From positions 248,001 through 312,000 of the forward strand of contig NZ_CALNVW010000030.1 in the NCBI RefSeq assembly GCF_940670765.1: a stretch of 64,000 bases of DNA, in the 5' to 3' direction. The position numbers were made by a program, and so were the translations under genes. Numbering within the stretch: the stretch's first letter is position 1; the number at the start of each line of letters is the position of its first letter. The notes below the pieces were generated by a model that was given only the letters and a program-made list of their open reading frames with translations, was not told the DNA's origin and did no database searches. Shown one piece after another: positions 1 to 7,869 of this stretch. Source of the DNA: Streptomyces sp. A 4/2. Its GTDB lineage: Bacteria; Actinomycetota; Actinomycetes; Streptomycetales; Streptomycetaceae.

Positions 1-34
1 CGACCTCACCCTTGACCGTCGTGTAGGTGCACAT
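1..34 (-). CDS. DUF6295-like small protein, N-terminal fragment
   Basis: Reading leftward from an ATG at 34, the first residues are MCTYTTVKGEV, and the gene then leaves the window. The MCTYxT opening is what I remember of the small DUF6295 family of actinomycetes, whose function is unknown. The ATG lies two bases after the dienelactone hydrolase stop codon, so the two genes are probably co-transcribed and translationally coupled. Only eleven residues are visible, so the family call rests on the opening motif and the position. Confidence 0.45.
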   Translation of the reverse strand, partial: MCTYTTVKGEV

Positions 35-36
35 GC

Positions 37-780
37 TCAGGCCCCCAGGTGCTTGTCGAAGAAGGCGGCGATCCGCTCCCAGCCGTCGTTGGCCGCGGCC
101 ACGTTGTACGAGGGGCGGTCCGTCGAGAAGAACGCGTGACCGGCCCCCGCGTAGCTGTGGAACTCGAAGTCCTTGCCGTGGGCGGTCAGGATCTGCTCCA
201 GTTCGGCCACCTGCTCGGGGCCGGGGAAACTGTCGTCCGCCCCGAACAGCCCGAGCAACGGCGCCCTCAGACCGGGGAGTTGGTCGACGATATTGCTGAC
301 CTTGAGGGGGAAGCCCTCCGGCGGAGTGCCGGTGACGAACGCGCCGTAGCAGTCCACCGCGGCGTCGAGATCGAGGTGGCAGGCCGCGAGCACACTCTGT
401 CGGCCTCCCGAGCAGTGGCCGATCACGCCGGTCTTCCCGTTGGACGTGGGCAGCGCCCGCAACTGCGCCGCTGCGGCTGCGACGTCGCCGATGAGACGGG
501 CATCCGGCACACCGCCCGCCGCGCGGCCTGCTGCTGCCGCGTCGTCCGGTGCGGCGCCGGGCGCCTCGCGGTAGAAGAGATTCGGGCAGATCGCGTCGTA
601 ACCCAGCTCGGCGAACCGGCGCACCATTTCCTTGCTGCCCCGGTCGTAGCCGGGCATGTGATGGATGACGACGACGCCACCGCGCCGCGTTTCGCCCTGC
701 GGGCGGGCCAGGTAGGCCTCGATCTCGTCGCCGTCGTGACCGGTGAACCGAATGGTTTCCGCGGTAAGTGAGTCGTTCAT
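37..780 (-). CDS. dienelactone hydrolase family protein
   Basis: This 247-residue cytosolic alpha/beta hydrolase has the usual length and pattern of the dienelactone hydrolase family, which opens lactone or ester rings with a Cys-Asp-His triad. The nucleophile elbow is GHCSGG with Cys123. Asp182 or Asp183 sits in GADDSFPGP, and His215 sits in GAGHAFF. The N-terminal beta strands and the VVIHHMPG oxyanion-region motif are also typical. The gene runs divergently from a MarR regulator, with an inverted repeat in the 36-bp gap, so it is probably the regulated target. No good ribosome binding site precedes the ATG, and a possible -10 lies about 12 nt upstream, so the transcript may be leaderless. 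The substrate cannot be told from sequence. Confidence 0.9.
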   Translation of the reverse strand: MNDSLTAETIRFTGHDGDEIEAYLARPQGETRRGGVVVIHHMPGYDRGSKEMVRRFAELGYDAICPNLFYREAPGAAPDDAAAAGRAAGGVPDARLIGDVAAAAAQLRALPTSNGKTGVIGHCSGGRQSVLAACHLDLDAAVDCYGAFVTGTPPEGFPLKVSNIVDQLPGLRAPLLGLFGADDSFPGPEQVAELEQILTAHGKDFEFHSYAGAGHAFFSTDRPSYNVAAANDGWERIAAFFDKHLGA

Positions 781-803
781 GAGACAGCTATACCATAAGG
801 CTG

Positions 804-815
804 AACTGAACAGTT
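804..815. promoter_or_regulatory. probable MarR operator, AACTG-AA-CAGTT
   Basis: This is a perfect 5-bp-arm inverted repeat in the 36-bp divergent gap between the dienelactone hydrolase and marR genes, ending one base before the marR ATG. MarR dimers commonly bind such short palindromes over divergent promoters, so autoregulation and control of the hydrolase are the likely roles (inference). Confidence 0.55.
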
Positions 816-816
816 T

Positions 817-1311
817 ATGCTGATGGGTATGGTGATTCCCCGTTCAGCGGCCTCCGGCGACGTGGCCTCCGGCGACGCCGTCCCCGGCGACGTGTCGCGC
901 ATGGCGGCGGATCTGCGTGCCTGCCTCGGCCCGCTGGTCCGACGCCTCAGACAGACGGGGCCGGGGCACGAACTCACCCTGTCCCAGACCTCCGTACTCG
1001 TACGGCTCGACCGCGAGGGCCCGGCGACACCCGGCACCCTCGCGGCGGGCGAGGGCATCCGTGCCCAGTCCGTCTGCACGATCGTCTCCGCACTCCAGGA
1101 GCGCGGACTGGTCGTCCGCGACCCGGACCCGGACGACGGCCGCCGGGTCGTCGTCTCGCTGACCGAAGCCGGTGCGGAGGCCCTGCACGGGGCTCGCCGC
1201 GATCAGGCGCGCCGGCTGACCCGGGCCCTCTCCGAGGAACTCACCCCTGCCGAGCGGAAGCAACTGGCCGCGGCTCTGCCCCTGTTGGAGAGGGTGGCAC
1301 GCCAGGTCTGA
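817..1311 (+). CDS. MarR family transcriptional regulator
   Basis: This 164-residue winged-helix regulator shows the MarR core: an N-terminal dimer helix (DLRACLGPLVRRLR), a recognition segment around LAAGEGIRAQSVCTIVSAL, and the wing DPDDGRRVVVSLTEAG. The C-terminal helices complete the dimer interface. MarR proteins usually repress an adjacent gene and release DNA on binding a small phenolic or similar ligand. The first ATG almost touches the operator and has no ribosome binding site. The first 27 residues are coded by a 15-bp tandem repeat (849-893, giving SGDVASGDAVPGD), so the real start could be the GTG at 892 or the ATG at 901. The divergent hydrolase is the likely target. Confidence 0.9.
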   Translation: MLMGMVIPRSAASGDVASGDAVPGDVSRMAADLRACLGPLVRRLRQTGPGHELTLSQTSVLVRLDREGPATPGTLAAGEGIRAQSVCTIVSALQERGLVVRDPDPDDGRRVVVSLTEAGAEALHGARRDQARRLTRALSEELTPAERKQLAAALPLLERVARQV

Positions 1312-1362
1312 CCGGGGCCGGCCGGACGACCCTGAGGGCTGTCCGGCTTCGATCCGCGGCCC

Positions 1363-3321
1363 CTAACCGTGGTCGACGGTCAGCGGCTCGAACGCGATAC
1401 GGGTCGAGGCCCCGTCCCCGGCCCAGGACACCTCGACGGTGCCGCTCTCCTCGTCCACCCGCACTCCGCTCACCGCGTCGGCGAGCGGCGCGGCGCCCGG
1501 TTCCGCGGTCAGCGTGGCGAGGCAGACCAGGAGTGCAGTGCCCTCCGCGACCGCGGTCAGCCGGGGCACGAGCGCCCAGCGGGTGAACGCGGTGCCCTGC
1601 GGGGCCCGCACCTCGTCCCGCGCCTGCCAGCCGTACAGCCCGTGGAGCTCGGACTGCACCTGGCCGCCGGTGCCGGTGCCGGTGTCGTCAGGTCCGGTCG
1701 CCCAGCCCGTCTGTTCCAGCCCGGTCGCGGCCGGGGCGCCGAGCACCCGGTGTACCCGCAGTTCGTACCGGCCACGGGCCACCGTGAGGCTCTCCACCCG
1801 CATCCCCGGCACCATCGGCGCACCGGAGGGGAAGACCGGCCGGTGCCAGGACGCCGCCCAGCCCCAGCCGTCGCCCTCACCGGCACCCAGCGGACGGATG
1901 GCGCGGCGGTCGCTGCGGACCCCGGACACGACCACGGCCAGGTGGTTGTCCGCGGTGTTCTCCTCGGACGTGGGGCCGGTCACCGTGGAGTAGGCGTGGC
2001 GGCTGTAGAGCGGGTCGTCCCGTACGCCCGACTCGCCCTCGTGCGGCCGGATATGGTCGCTGCCGTGGTTGTGCAGCCGGACGATTCCGTCCGCCCGTGT
2101 CGACTGCACCAGCAGTCCGGGCGCGGGCAGCGCCCGCACCCGGTCGGGCCCCTCGCTGGGTGCGTTCTCCTCGGTCGCCGTCCAGAGCGGGTGACCGTCG
2201 GGCGCCAGCAGTGACACGAACGCCTTGGATGCCCAGTAAGGGGACGCGGGGCCGGAGTAGCGCTGGAGCGTCGCGCGGTGCGGGCCGTGCCAGCCCAGGC
2301 TCAACAGCCCGTCGGAGCCGGTCGCGCCCCGGTCCAGGAAGTAGCGCAGCGCCCCGCTGACCAGCCGTCGTGAGGTACCGGGCGCCAGCGGGGTGTGCCC
2401 GGTGACCGCCCCCAGCGCGACCGCCGAGCCCGCGGCGAAGCGGTACGTCAGCGAGCGGCCGAAATAGATCGGCGCGCCGTCCCCGCCGAACAGCAGCGAG
2501 AAGCTTTCCAGGTGTTCGCGCAGCCGGGCGCCGTAGTGCGCGGACAGTTCGGAGTCGCCCGACAGGTGGCCGTCCAGCACCGGATAGAGGTGCAGGGCCC
2601 AGCCGTTGTAGTGGTCGAAGGCGCGGCCGTCGCCGTCCGTGTACCAGCCCTGCCCCTGGTACCAGCCCTCCAACAGCTCCCTCGCCCGCTGCTTCGCGCG
2701 GGCCGTCTCCGCGTCGCCGCGGCCCACGGACTCCAGGAAGGCGGCCACCGAATAGGGAAACAGGTACCAGTTGTTCGGGGCGGGGGTGTGGCGCAGTGCG
2801 CCGCGCAGCCACTCCTCCGTACGGTCCCGCACCCCGGAGTCCAGCTGGTCCCACAGCCAGGGCCGGGTCAGCCGCAGCCCGATGGCGACGGAAGCGGACT
2901 CGACCATGGGCTGCCCGAAGACCGTGTGGTCCTGGATCAGCGGCCAGGACTCGGTGTCGTCCCGGCCCGGTGTCCTGGTGCCCGCCGCGAGCCCGTCCGC
3001 GTACCGGCCGAGCCAGTCGTGCGGGTCCTTGCCCGCCGCGCCGGCGACGCGGAACGCGGCGGCGAGGAACGTACGCGCGTACCCTTCGAGGCCGTCCGAC
3101 CGCACCCCGGAGACGGACGGCCGCCCCGGCAGGTCGAGGAGGGCGCGGCCGGGCGTGGCCCACTGCCATGCGGCGTGCAGCAGACCGTCCGCCGCTGCTT
3201 CCCAGTGCGCCCGGGTGTAGCCGGTGTGCGGGCTCAGCACCCGGTCGTCGGCGGGGAGCTCAAGGGGCGGCGTCATGCGCGGAGATGCCGTGCGCGGAGA
3301 TGTGATGCGCGGAGATGTCAT
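1363..3321 (-). CDS. DUF2264 domain-containing protein
   Basis: This 652-residue soluble protein has DUF2264 hallmarks: an aromatic- and acid-rich alpha-helical N-terminal half (WPLIQDHTVFGQPMVES, NNWYLFPYSV, DGDGRAFDHYNGWALH) resembling an alpha/alpha toroid glycosidase or lyase fold, and a C-terminal beta-rich domain. DUF2264 proteins are found in sugar-utilisation operons, but I know of no established reaction. There is no signal peptide, so it acts inside the cell, presumably on an imported oligosaccharide. Its ATG overlaps the stop of the upstream hydroxyacid dehydrogenase by 4 nt, indicating coupled translation. The first 15 residues (MTSPRITSPRTASPR) come from a 15-bp tandem repeat, and an in-frame ATG at 3276 just after it is an alternative start. 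Confidence 0.88.
   Translation of the reverse strand: MTSPRITSPRTASPRMTPPLELPADDRVLSPHTGYTRAHWEAAADGLLHAAWQWATPGRALLDLPGRPSVSGVRSDGLEGYARTFLAAAFRVAGAAGKDPHDWLGRYADGLAAGTRTPGRDDTESWPLIQDHTVFGQPMVESASVAIGLRLTRPWLWDQLDSGVRDRTEEWLRGALRHTPAPNNWYLFPYSVAAFLESVGRGDAETARAKQRARELLEGWYQGQGWYTDGDGRAFDHYNGWALHLYPVLDGHLSGDSELSAHYGARLREHLESFSLLFGGDGAPIYFGRSLTYRFAAGSAVALGAVTGHTPLAPGTSRRLVSGALRYFLDRGATGSDGLLSLGWHGPHRATLQRYSGPASPYWASKAFVSLLAPDGHPLWTATEENAPSEGPDRVRALPAPGLLVQSTRADGIVRLHNHGSDHIRPHEGESGVRDDPLYSRHAYSTVTGPTSEENTADNHLAVVVSGVRSDRRAIRPLGAGEGDGWGWAASWHRPVFPSGAPMVPGMRVESLTVARGRYELRVHRVLGAPAATGLEQTGWATGPDDTGTGTGGQVQSELHGLYGWQARDEVRAPQGTAFTRWALVPRLTAVAEGTALLVCLATLTAEPGAAPLADAVSGVRVDEESGTVEVSWAGDGASTRIAFEPLTVDHG
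3275..3319. repeat. 15-bp tandem repeat, three units, inside the DUF2264 N-terminus
   Basis: Three near-identical units of ATGCGCGGAGATGYS on the plus strand, with a partial fourth, encode repeated SPR tripeptides on the minus strand. The period is a multiple of three, so copy-number change would keep the reading frame. Confidence 0.85.
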
Positions 3322-4352
3322 GCGAGGAAGGCCAGCCTCTCGTGTTCCACGGGGTGGGCGAAGCCGTCACCGGCCGCCCACCGGGCGACCTCGCCGACCG
3401 CGAGATCGGCCAGCCGCCGCCACTCGTTGCCCTGCGAACCCGCGAGATGCGGCGTGATCAGGGCGTTGTCGCACTCCCACAGGGGATGCCCGGACGGCAG
3501 CACCTCGGGGTCCGTGACATCGAGGATCGCCCGGATCCGGTTCTGCTGGAGCAGCGCGGTGAGCGCGTCCTGGTCCACGACCGCACCGCGCGAGGTGTTG
3601 ATGAGGACGCTGTCCGGCCGCATGGCGGCGAGGAGTTCACCGCTGACGAGTCCGCGGGTGGCGGGCAGCAGGGGGGTGTGCACACTCACCACATCGCTCC
3701 GGGCGAACAGTTCGGCGAGGCCGACCGGCCGGACACCCAGCGCGTCGGCCTCGGCGTCGGACACGTACGGATCGTGCAGCAGCAGCGGCAGGTCGTAAGG
3801 CCGCAGCAGTTCGATGACGCGTCGGCCGATCATCGAGGCGGACAGAATGCCCACGGTGCGGCCGTAGTTGCCCACCTCCGTGGACGTACCGAGCCAGTTG
3901 CCGCGGACCTTGTCGGCCCGGAACGCACGGGACCGCTCCAGTACGTGCTTGCCGGACAGCAGGACCATCGCGACGGTGTACTCGGCCACCGGCAGGGCGT
4001 TCGCCGCCGCTGCCGACGACACCCGGATGCCGCGCTCCCAGCACGCCTCGGTGAGATGACCGCGGACGGTCCCCGCCGTGTGGACCACGGCGCGCAGCCG
4101 GGGCGCCGCCTTCAACACGGCCGCGTCGACGGGCGGGCAGCCCCACCCGGTGATCAGCAGCTCCACGTCCGCGAGGGTGGTGCGGGCCCGGCGGGTGGTG
4201 AAGTCGTCCAGGACGGGCAGCGGGGCGAGATCGCACAGCCCGGCGAGGGCGGCCAGGGACTCGGCGCCGAGCACGGAGGCCGCGGCGTCGGCGCTCATGG
4301 CGAGCGCGGCACGGGGAAGGGAGCGGGCGGGGGGAGGGGTGCTGGGCATCAT
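3318..4352 (-). CDS. D-isomer-specific 2-hydroxyacid dehydrogenase
   Basis: This 344-residue NAD(P)-dependent oxidoreductase is of usual length for the family. The nucleotide-binding loop is VGILSASMIG (around 167-176), a form with Ser/Ala in place of the classic GxGxIG. The catalytic set is visible: Arg255 in INTSRGAVVD, Glu283 in DPEVLP and His302 in ITPHLAGS. It should interconvert a 2-hydroxy acid and a 2-keto acid. Being coupled to DUF2264 by a 4-nt overlap and next to a sugar importer suggests a sugar-acid or uronate-derived substrate (inference). Two adjacent ATG codons (4352 and 4349) lie behind AGGAG, and the second has the better spacing. The 73-bp gap to the permease gene is short enough for one transcript. 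Confidence 0.92.
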   Translation of the reverse strand: MMPSTPPPARSLPRAALAMSADAAASVLGAESLAALAGLCDLAPLPVLDDFTTRRARTTLADVELLITGWGCPPVDAAVLKAAPRLRAVVHTAGTVRGHLTEACWERGIRVSSAAAANALPVAEYTVAMVLLSGKHVLERSRAFRADKVRGNWLGTSTEVGNYGRTVGILSASMIGRRVIELLRPYDLPLLLHDPYVSDAEADALGVRPVGLAELFARSDVVSVHTPLLPATRGLVSGELLAAMRPDSVLINTSRGAVVDQDALTALLQQNRIRAILDVTDPEVLPSGHPLWECDNALITPHLAGSQGNEWRRLADLAVGEVARWAAGDGFAHPVEHERLAFLA

Positions 4353-4425
4353 TCTCCTGGTGCGGGCAAACGGGAATCGGAGAGAGTGAGGTTCGCCGGC
4401 AGGTCCAAGCAGCCCCGGAACAAGG

Positions 4426-5301
4426 CTACTTGACGGCGCCCGCGGTGAGGCCGGAGCGCCAGAAGCGTTGCAGCAGCGCGAAGGCGAGAATCAGCGGCAG
4501 CACCGCGAGCAGTGAGCCCATGATCACCACCGGGTAGTACTCGGGGGAGACGGTGGCCGAGCTGTTCCAGGTGTAGAGGCCGAGACTGACCGGGTACAGG
4601 TCCTGGTCGGAGAGCATCACCATGGGCAGGAAGAAGTTGTTCCAGATCGCGGTGAGCTGGAAGAGGAAGACGGTGACGAGGCCCGGCCCGAGCATCCGCA
4701 GCGCGACCCGGAAGTACGTGGTCAGCTCACCGGCGCCGTCGACCCGCGCCGCTTCGAGCACCTCGTCCGGCACGTAGCCCTGGCTGAAGATCCGGCCGAG
4801 GTACACACCGAACGGATTGAAGAGCACCGGGACGAAGACCGACCAGAACGTGTTGACCACACCGGTGGCCGAGGCCATCAGATAGAGCGGCAGGGCGAGC
4901 ACGGTCTGCGGCACCATGACGGCGGCGAGGACGAGACCGAACAGCTTCTCCTTGTGGGCGAAGCGGTACTTGTCGAAGGCGTAGCCGCAGGCGATGCTCA
5001 CCAGGGCCCCGAGCGCGGCGCCGATGACCGCGTACAGCAGGCTGTTGCCGTACCACCGCGCGTACTCCCCGCCGTCCATCGAGAACACGTTCCTGAGGTT
5101 CCGCAGGAACGAGAAGTGGTGCGGCGACAGCAGGCCGCTGCCGGACAGCGCGCTCCGGTCCTTGGCCGACGCGAGGACCAGCCACAGCACCGGCAGCACC
5201 GTGTACAGCACCGAGACGCCGACCACGAGATTGACGACGGAGCGGCCGAGCAGCCGTGGCCGCAGGGCCGCCGGGGTGCGGATGACGCCGTTCCCGCTCA
5301 T
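4426..5301 (-). CDS. carbohydrate ABC transporter permease (MalG type)
   Basis: This 291-residue membrane protein has six predicted segments, starting with VVGVSVLYTVLPVLWLVLAS and ending with a helix before LLQRFWRSGLTAGAVK. The cytoplasmic EAA loop (EAARVDGAGELTTYFRVALR) that docks to the ATPase marks it as a CUT1 family permease of the MalG type. The ATG at 5301 was chosen because it overlaps the stop of the upstream permease by 4 nt; the open frame continues upstream only as a shadow of that gene. No ATPase is encoded in the operon, so the importer probably uses a shared MsiK-type ATPase encoded elsewhere, as many Streptomyces sugar importers do. Confidence 0.95.
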   Translation of the reverse strand: MSGNGVIRTPAALRPRLLGRSVVNLVVGVSVLYTVLPVLWLVLASAKDRSALSGSGLLSPHHFSFLRNLRNVFSMDGGEYARWYGNSLLYAVIGAALGALVSIACGYAFDKYRFAHKEKLFGLVLAAVMVPQTVLALPLYLMASATGVVNTFWSVFVPVLFNPFGVYLGRIFSQGYVPDEVLEAARVDGAGELTTYFRVALRMLGPGLVTVFLFQLTAIWNNFFLPMVMLSDQDLYPVSLGLYTWNSSATVSPEYYPVVIMGSLLAVLPLILAFALLQRFWRSGLTAGAVK

Positions 5302-6311
5302 CGGGTGTCCTCCTCGGGGGTGTTGGCGCGGTTGGTCCAGCGGGTGACTCCGTAGGAGAGCGCGATCGTGACGACCAGCAGGATCACCGAGGCGGCGGCG
5401 GCCAGCCCGTAGTTGTTCCTGGTGAACGCGGCGTCGTAGATGTACATGCTGGGCGAGAAACGGGAGTTGATCATCGGCGTCGCCTGGCTGATCAGCATCG
5501 GTTCGGTGAACAGCTGGAGCGCGAAGATCAGGGTGAACATCGTGACCATCACCACCGACGAACGCACCAGGGGCGTCTTGACCTGGAGTGCGGTACGGAC
5601 CGGGCCCGCCCCGTCCACGCGGGCCGCCTCGACGACCTCGCGGGGTACGGCCTGCAGCGCGGCGTAGAAGACGACCACGTCGTAGCCGAGGTTGCTCCAC
5701 AACGCGATGTTCACGATCGAAGGGATCACGGTGTGCAGGCCGAGGAAGTCGATGGTGATGTCCGCCTTGCCGAACAGATCGATCACCGGGCTCAGGCCGG
5801 GCGTGTAGAGGTACAGCCAGATCACGGCGGCGATGATGCCGGGCACCGCGTGCGGCAGGAACAGCCCGAGCTGGGCCCAGGACCGCAGCCGTACGACTCC
5901 GGAGTCCAGCAGCAGCGCCAGCGCCAGCGAGCCGATCACCAGCAGCGGGATGTAGAGCACGCTGTACAGGACGATCGTGCCCAGACTGCTGAGGAAGGTC
6001 GGGTCGGTGAGTACGGCGGTGTAGCTGCGCAGTCCGACGAAGACCTTGCGCTCGGGGCCGAAGCCGAGTCCGGGCTCGTCGTCGCCGAAGAAGCTCAGCC
6101 ACACGGCCGTCCCGACCGGAATCAGGAATATCGTCACGAGGAGAATGAAGAAGGGTGTCATCAGCACGCCGCACGCGCCGAGTTCACGGCGGCGCGAGGA
6201 CCTGCGGGCCGGGCGCTCGCGTGCGGGGCCCGACGGCGCCTGCGACGTGTGCCCGGCGGTGCCCGGGGTGGCCGGTACCGGGGTGGTGGCGGGGCTGGTC
6301 ATGAGTGTCAC
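5298..6311 (-). CDS. carbohydrate ABC transporter permease (MalF type)
   Basis: This 337-residue CUT1 permease has a long basic cytosolic N-terminus (ARERPARRSSRRRELG) before the first membrane helix at about residue 46. The EAA loop reads EAARVDGAGPVRTALQVKTP. It pairs with the MalG-type permease, whose ATG overlaps this stop codon. A fairly long gap of 108 bp carrying tandem repeats separates it from the solute-binding protein gene upstream, which may help set the usual excess of binding protein over permease. Confidence 0.95.
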   Translation of the reverse strand: MTLMTSPATTPVPATPGTAGHTSQAPSGPARERPARRSSRRRELGACGVLMTPFFILLVTIFLIPVGTAVWLSFFGDDEPGLGFGPERKVFVGLRSYTAVLTDPTFLSSLGTIVLYSVLYIPLLVIGSLALALLLDSGVVRLRSWAQLGLFLPHAVPGIIAAVIWLYLYTPGLSPVIDLFGKADITIDFLGLHTVIPSIVNIALWSNLGYDVVVFYAALQAVPREVVEAARVDGAGPVRTALQVKTPLVRSSVVMVTMFTLIFALQLFTEPMLISQATPMINSRFSPSMYIYDAAFTRNNYGLAAAASVILLVVTIALSYGVTRWTNRANTPEEDTR

Positions 6312-6360
6312 CTGCCTCTCTGCTGCTCTCTGGTGCTGCGAGGGGACGTTGCTGCGAGGG

Positions 6361-6411
6361 GACTGCGCGGCAAGGGGGGACTGCGCGGCAAGGGGGACTG
6401 CGCGGCAAGGG
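6361..6411. repeat. 17-18-bp tandem repeat between binding-protein and permease genes
   Basis: Three copies of GACTGCGCGGCAAGGGG start at 6361, 6379 and 6396, in the 108-bp gap between the lipoprotein stop and the permease start. The same purine-rich theme, CTGCGAGGGGAC, occurs just before them. They would lie in the untranslated spacer of the leftward mRNA. No function is evident; an mRNA stability or attenuation role is possible. Confidence 0.8.
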
Positions 6412-6419
6412 GCCCGGGG

Positions 6420-7766
6420 TCAGCTGCTGTGCTCGGTGGTGGCCAGTCCCAGGGCCCTGAGGTCCGGCATGGTGCCCCGCTGGGCGGCGCGCACGGCGTC
6501 GAGCAGGGAGCCCTGACCGCCGCCGACCCGGGCGAATCCGTCCTGCATGACCTTGGCGGTCGCGGTCATCCGCGGCCCCCAGGTCCAGCCGTCGCGGACC
6601 TTGTGGGCCTCCTCGTCGAAGAGGGTGTAGATGTCCTGGCCGCTGTAGTACGAGCGGTCGAAGGCCTTGCGGTCGACGCCGACCAGCCCGGGGGCGGCCG
6701 GATACTGGCTGCTCGCGCCGCTGGAGAGCCGGGCGCGCAGGGCGTCCGGGTGGGTCACCTGCCACTCGATGAACTCCAGGGCCGCCTCCGGATGTCTGCT
6801 GCTGTGGGTGACGGCGAGGGTGGAGCCGCCATGGGTCCCGAGCGTGTGGTCGCCGTCGGACCACTGGGGCAGCGGCGCGATGGCCCACTTGCCTCTCTGG
6901 TCGGGGTGGGCCGACATCTGGGCCCCGGCATCCCAGGCGCCGCTGAGCCGGACGAGGACCTGACCGCTGTCGACCCGGGCGTCGTTCTGCTGGCCGTCCA
7001 CGGTGTTCACGTGGACCAGATCCTGGTCGATGAGCCGCTGCCAGTACGCCGCGACCCGGCGGCTCGGCCGGTCGGCCAGCGAGACGTTCCAGGCACCGCC
7101 CGCGGTGTCGAACCACTGGGCACCGGCCTGACAGGCGAACGCGGCGAACTGCAGTGCGCCGTCGGTGGCGAAGGTGGTCAGCCTACGGTCGGCGTTCCTG
7201 CGGCGCACCGCCCTCGCCGCATCCTCGAACTCGGCCCAGGTGCGCGGCACATCGAATCCGTACTGCCGGAAGATGTCGCTGCGGTAGTGCATCACCATGG
7301 GCTCGAAGTCCAGCGGAACGCTGTAGACACGCTTCTCGAAGGTCGTCAGACCGAGTGCCTGGGGGAGCAGTTCGGCCCGCAGCCCGTCGCTGATGAGTCC
7401 GGTGATGTCGCGGGCCACGCCGTCGATGGCGAAGCCGGGCACCTGCGGGTACTCGATGGTGGCGACGTCCGGCGCGTTGCCCGCCCGTGCGGCGTTGCTG
7501 AGCTTGGCGTACCCGCCCTGGTTACCGGAGGGGATCTGCTGGAAGTCGACCTGAATGCGGTCGTGGGTACGGTTGAACTCGTCCACCACCTGCTGGCTGC
7601 CGCGCAGGGCGGACCAGAAGGTGAGGTGGGTGGCGCGCTTGCTGGTACTCCTGGTGCCACCTGACTGCGAGGATCCGCCACCGCTGCTACAGGCGCCGAG
7701 TGCGCCGGTCAGCGGCAGTGCGGCCATCGTGGCGAGTACGGATCGACGGCTCGGTCGACCAGGCAT
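6420..7766 (-). CDS. extracellular sugar-binding lipoprotein (ABC importer)
   Basis: This 448-residue binding protein of the MalE-like SBP_bac_1 family captures a carbohydrate outside the membrane and delivers it to the permeases at 4426-6311. The start at 7766 is set by a GGGAGG ribosome binding site; an upstream in-frame ATG at 7832 has none. The mature start follows a lipoprotein signal with twin arginines (PSRRSVLATMAALPL) and lipobox LGAC, so the Cys is lipidated. The body has typical family motifs (HLTFWSALRG, PDVATIEYPQVPGFA, VPLDFEPMVMHYRSD). Inverted GCGATCA half-sites for the neighbouring regulator lie 42-77 bp upstream of the start. Confidence 0.95.
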   Translation of the reverse strand: MPGRPSRRSVLATMAALPLTGALGACSSGGGSSQSGGTRSTSKRATHLTFWSALRGSQQVVDEFNRTHDRIQVDFQQIPSGNQGGYAKLSNAARAGNAPDVATIEYPQVPGFAIDGVARDITGLISDGLRAELLPQALGLTTFEKRVYSVPLDFEPMVMHYRSDIFRQYGFDVPRTWAEFEDAARAVRRRNADRRLTTFATDGALQFAAFACQAGAQWFDTAGGAWNVSLADRPSRRVAAYWQRLIDQDLVHVNTVDGQQNDARVDSGQVLVRLSGAWDAGAQMSAHPDQRGKWAIAPLPQWSDGDHTLGTHGGSTLAVTHSSRHPEAALEFIEWQVTHPDALRARLSSGASSQYPAAPGLVGVDRKAFDRSYYSGQDIYTLFDEEAHKVRDGWTWGPRMTATAKVMQDGFARVGGGQGSLLDAVRAAQRGTMPDLRALGLATTEHSS

Positions 7767-7807
7767 GGGCGCCTCCCGCGGCTCCTGATTCGAGACACGG
7801 GGAATCC

Positions 7808-7843
7808 TGATCGGCTGATCGCCCCGGGTCAATAGAGCGATCA
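7808..7843. promoter_or_regulatory. candidate operator upstream of the sugar-binding protein gene
   Basis: TGATCGG (7808-7814) and TGATCGC (7816-7822) are followed after 14 bp by the inverted copy GCGATCA (7837-7843). The region lies between the regulator's stop and the lipoprotein gene's start. The same half-site recurs in front of the regulator gene at 9135-9153, which suggests one protein binds both. Confidence 0.55.
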
Positions 7844-7869
7844 GAAGGAAGATAAAGCGGTCAAACGAT

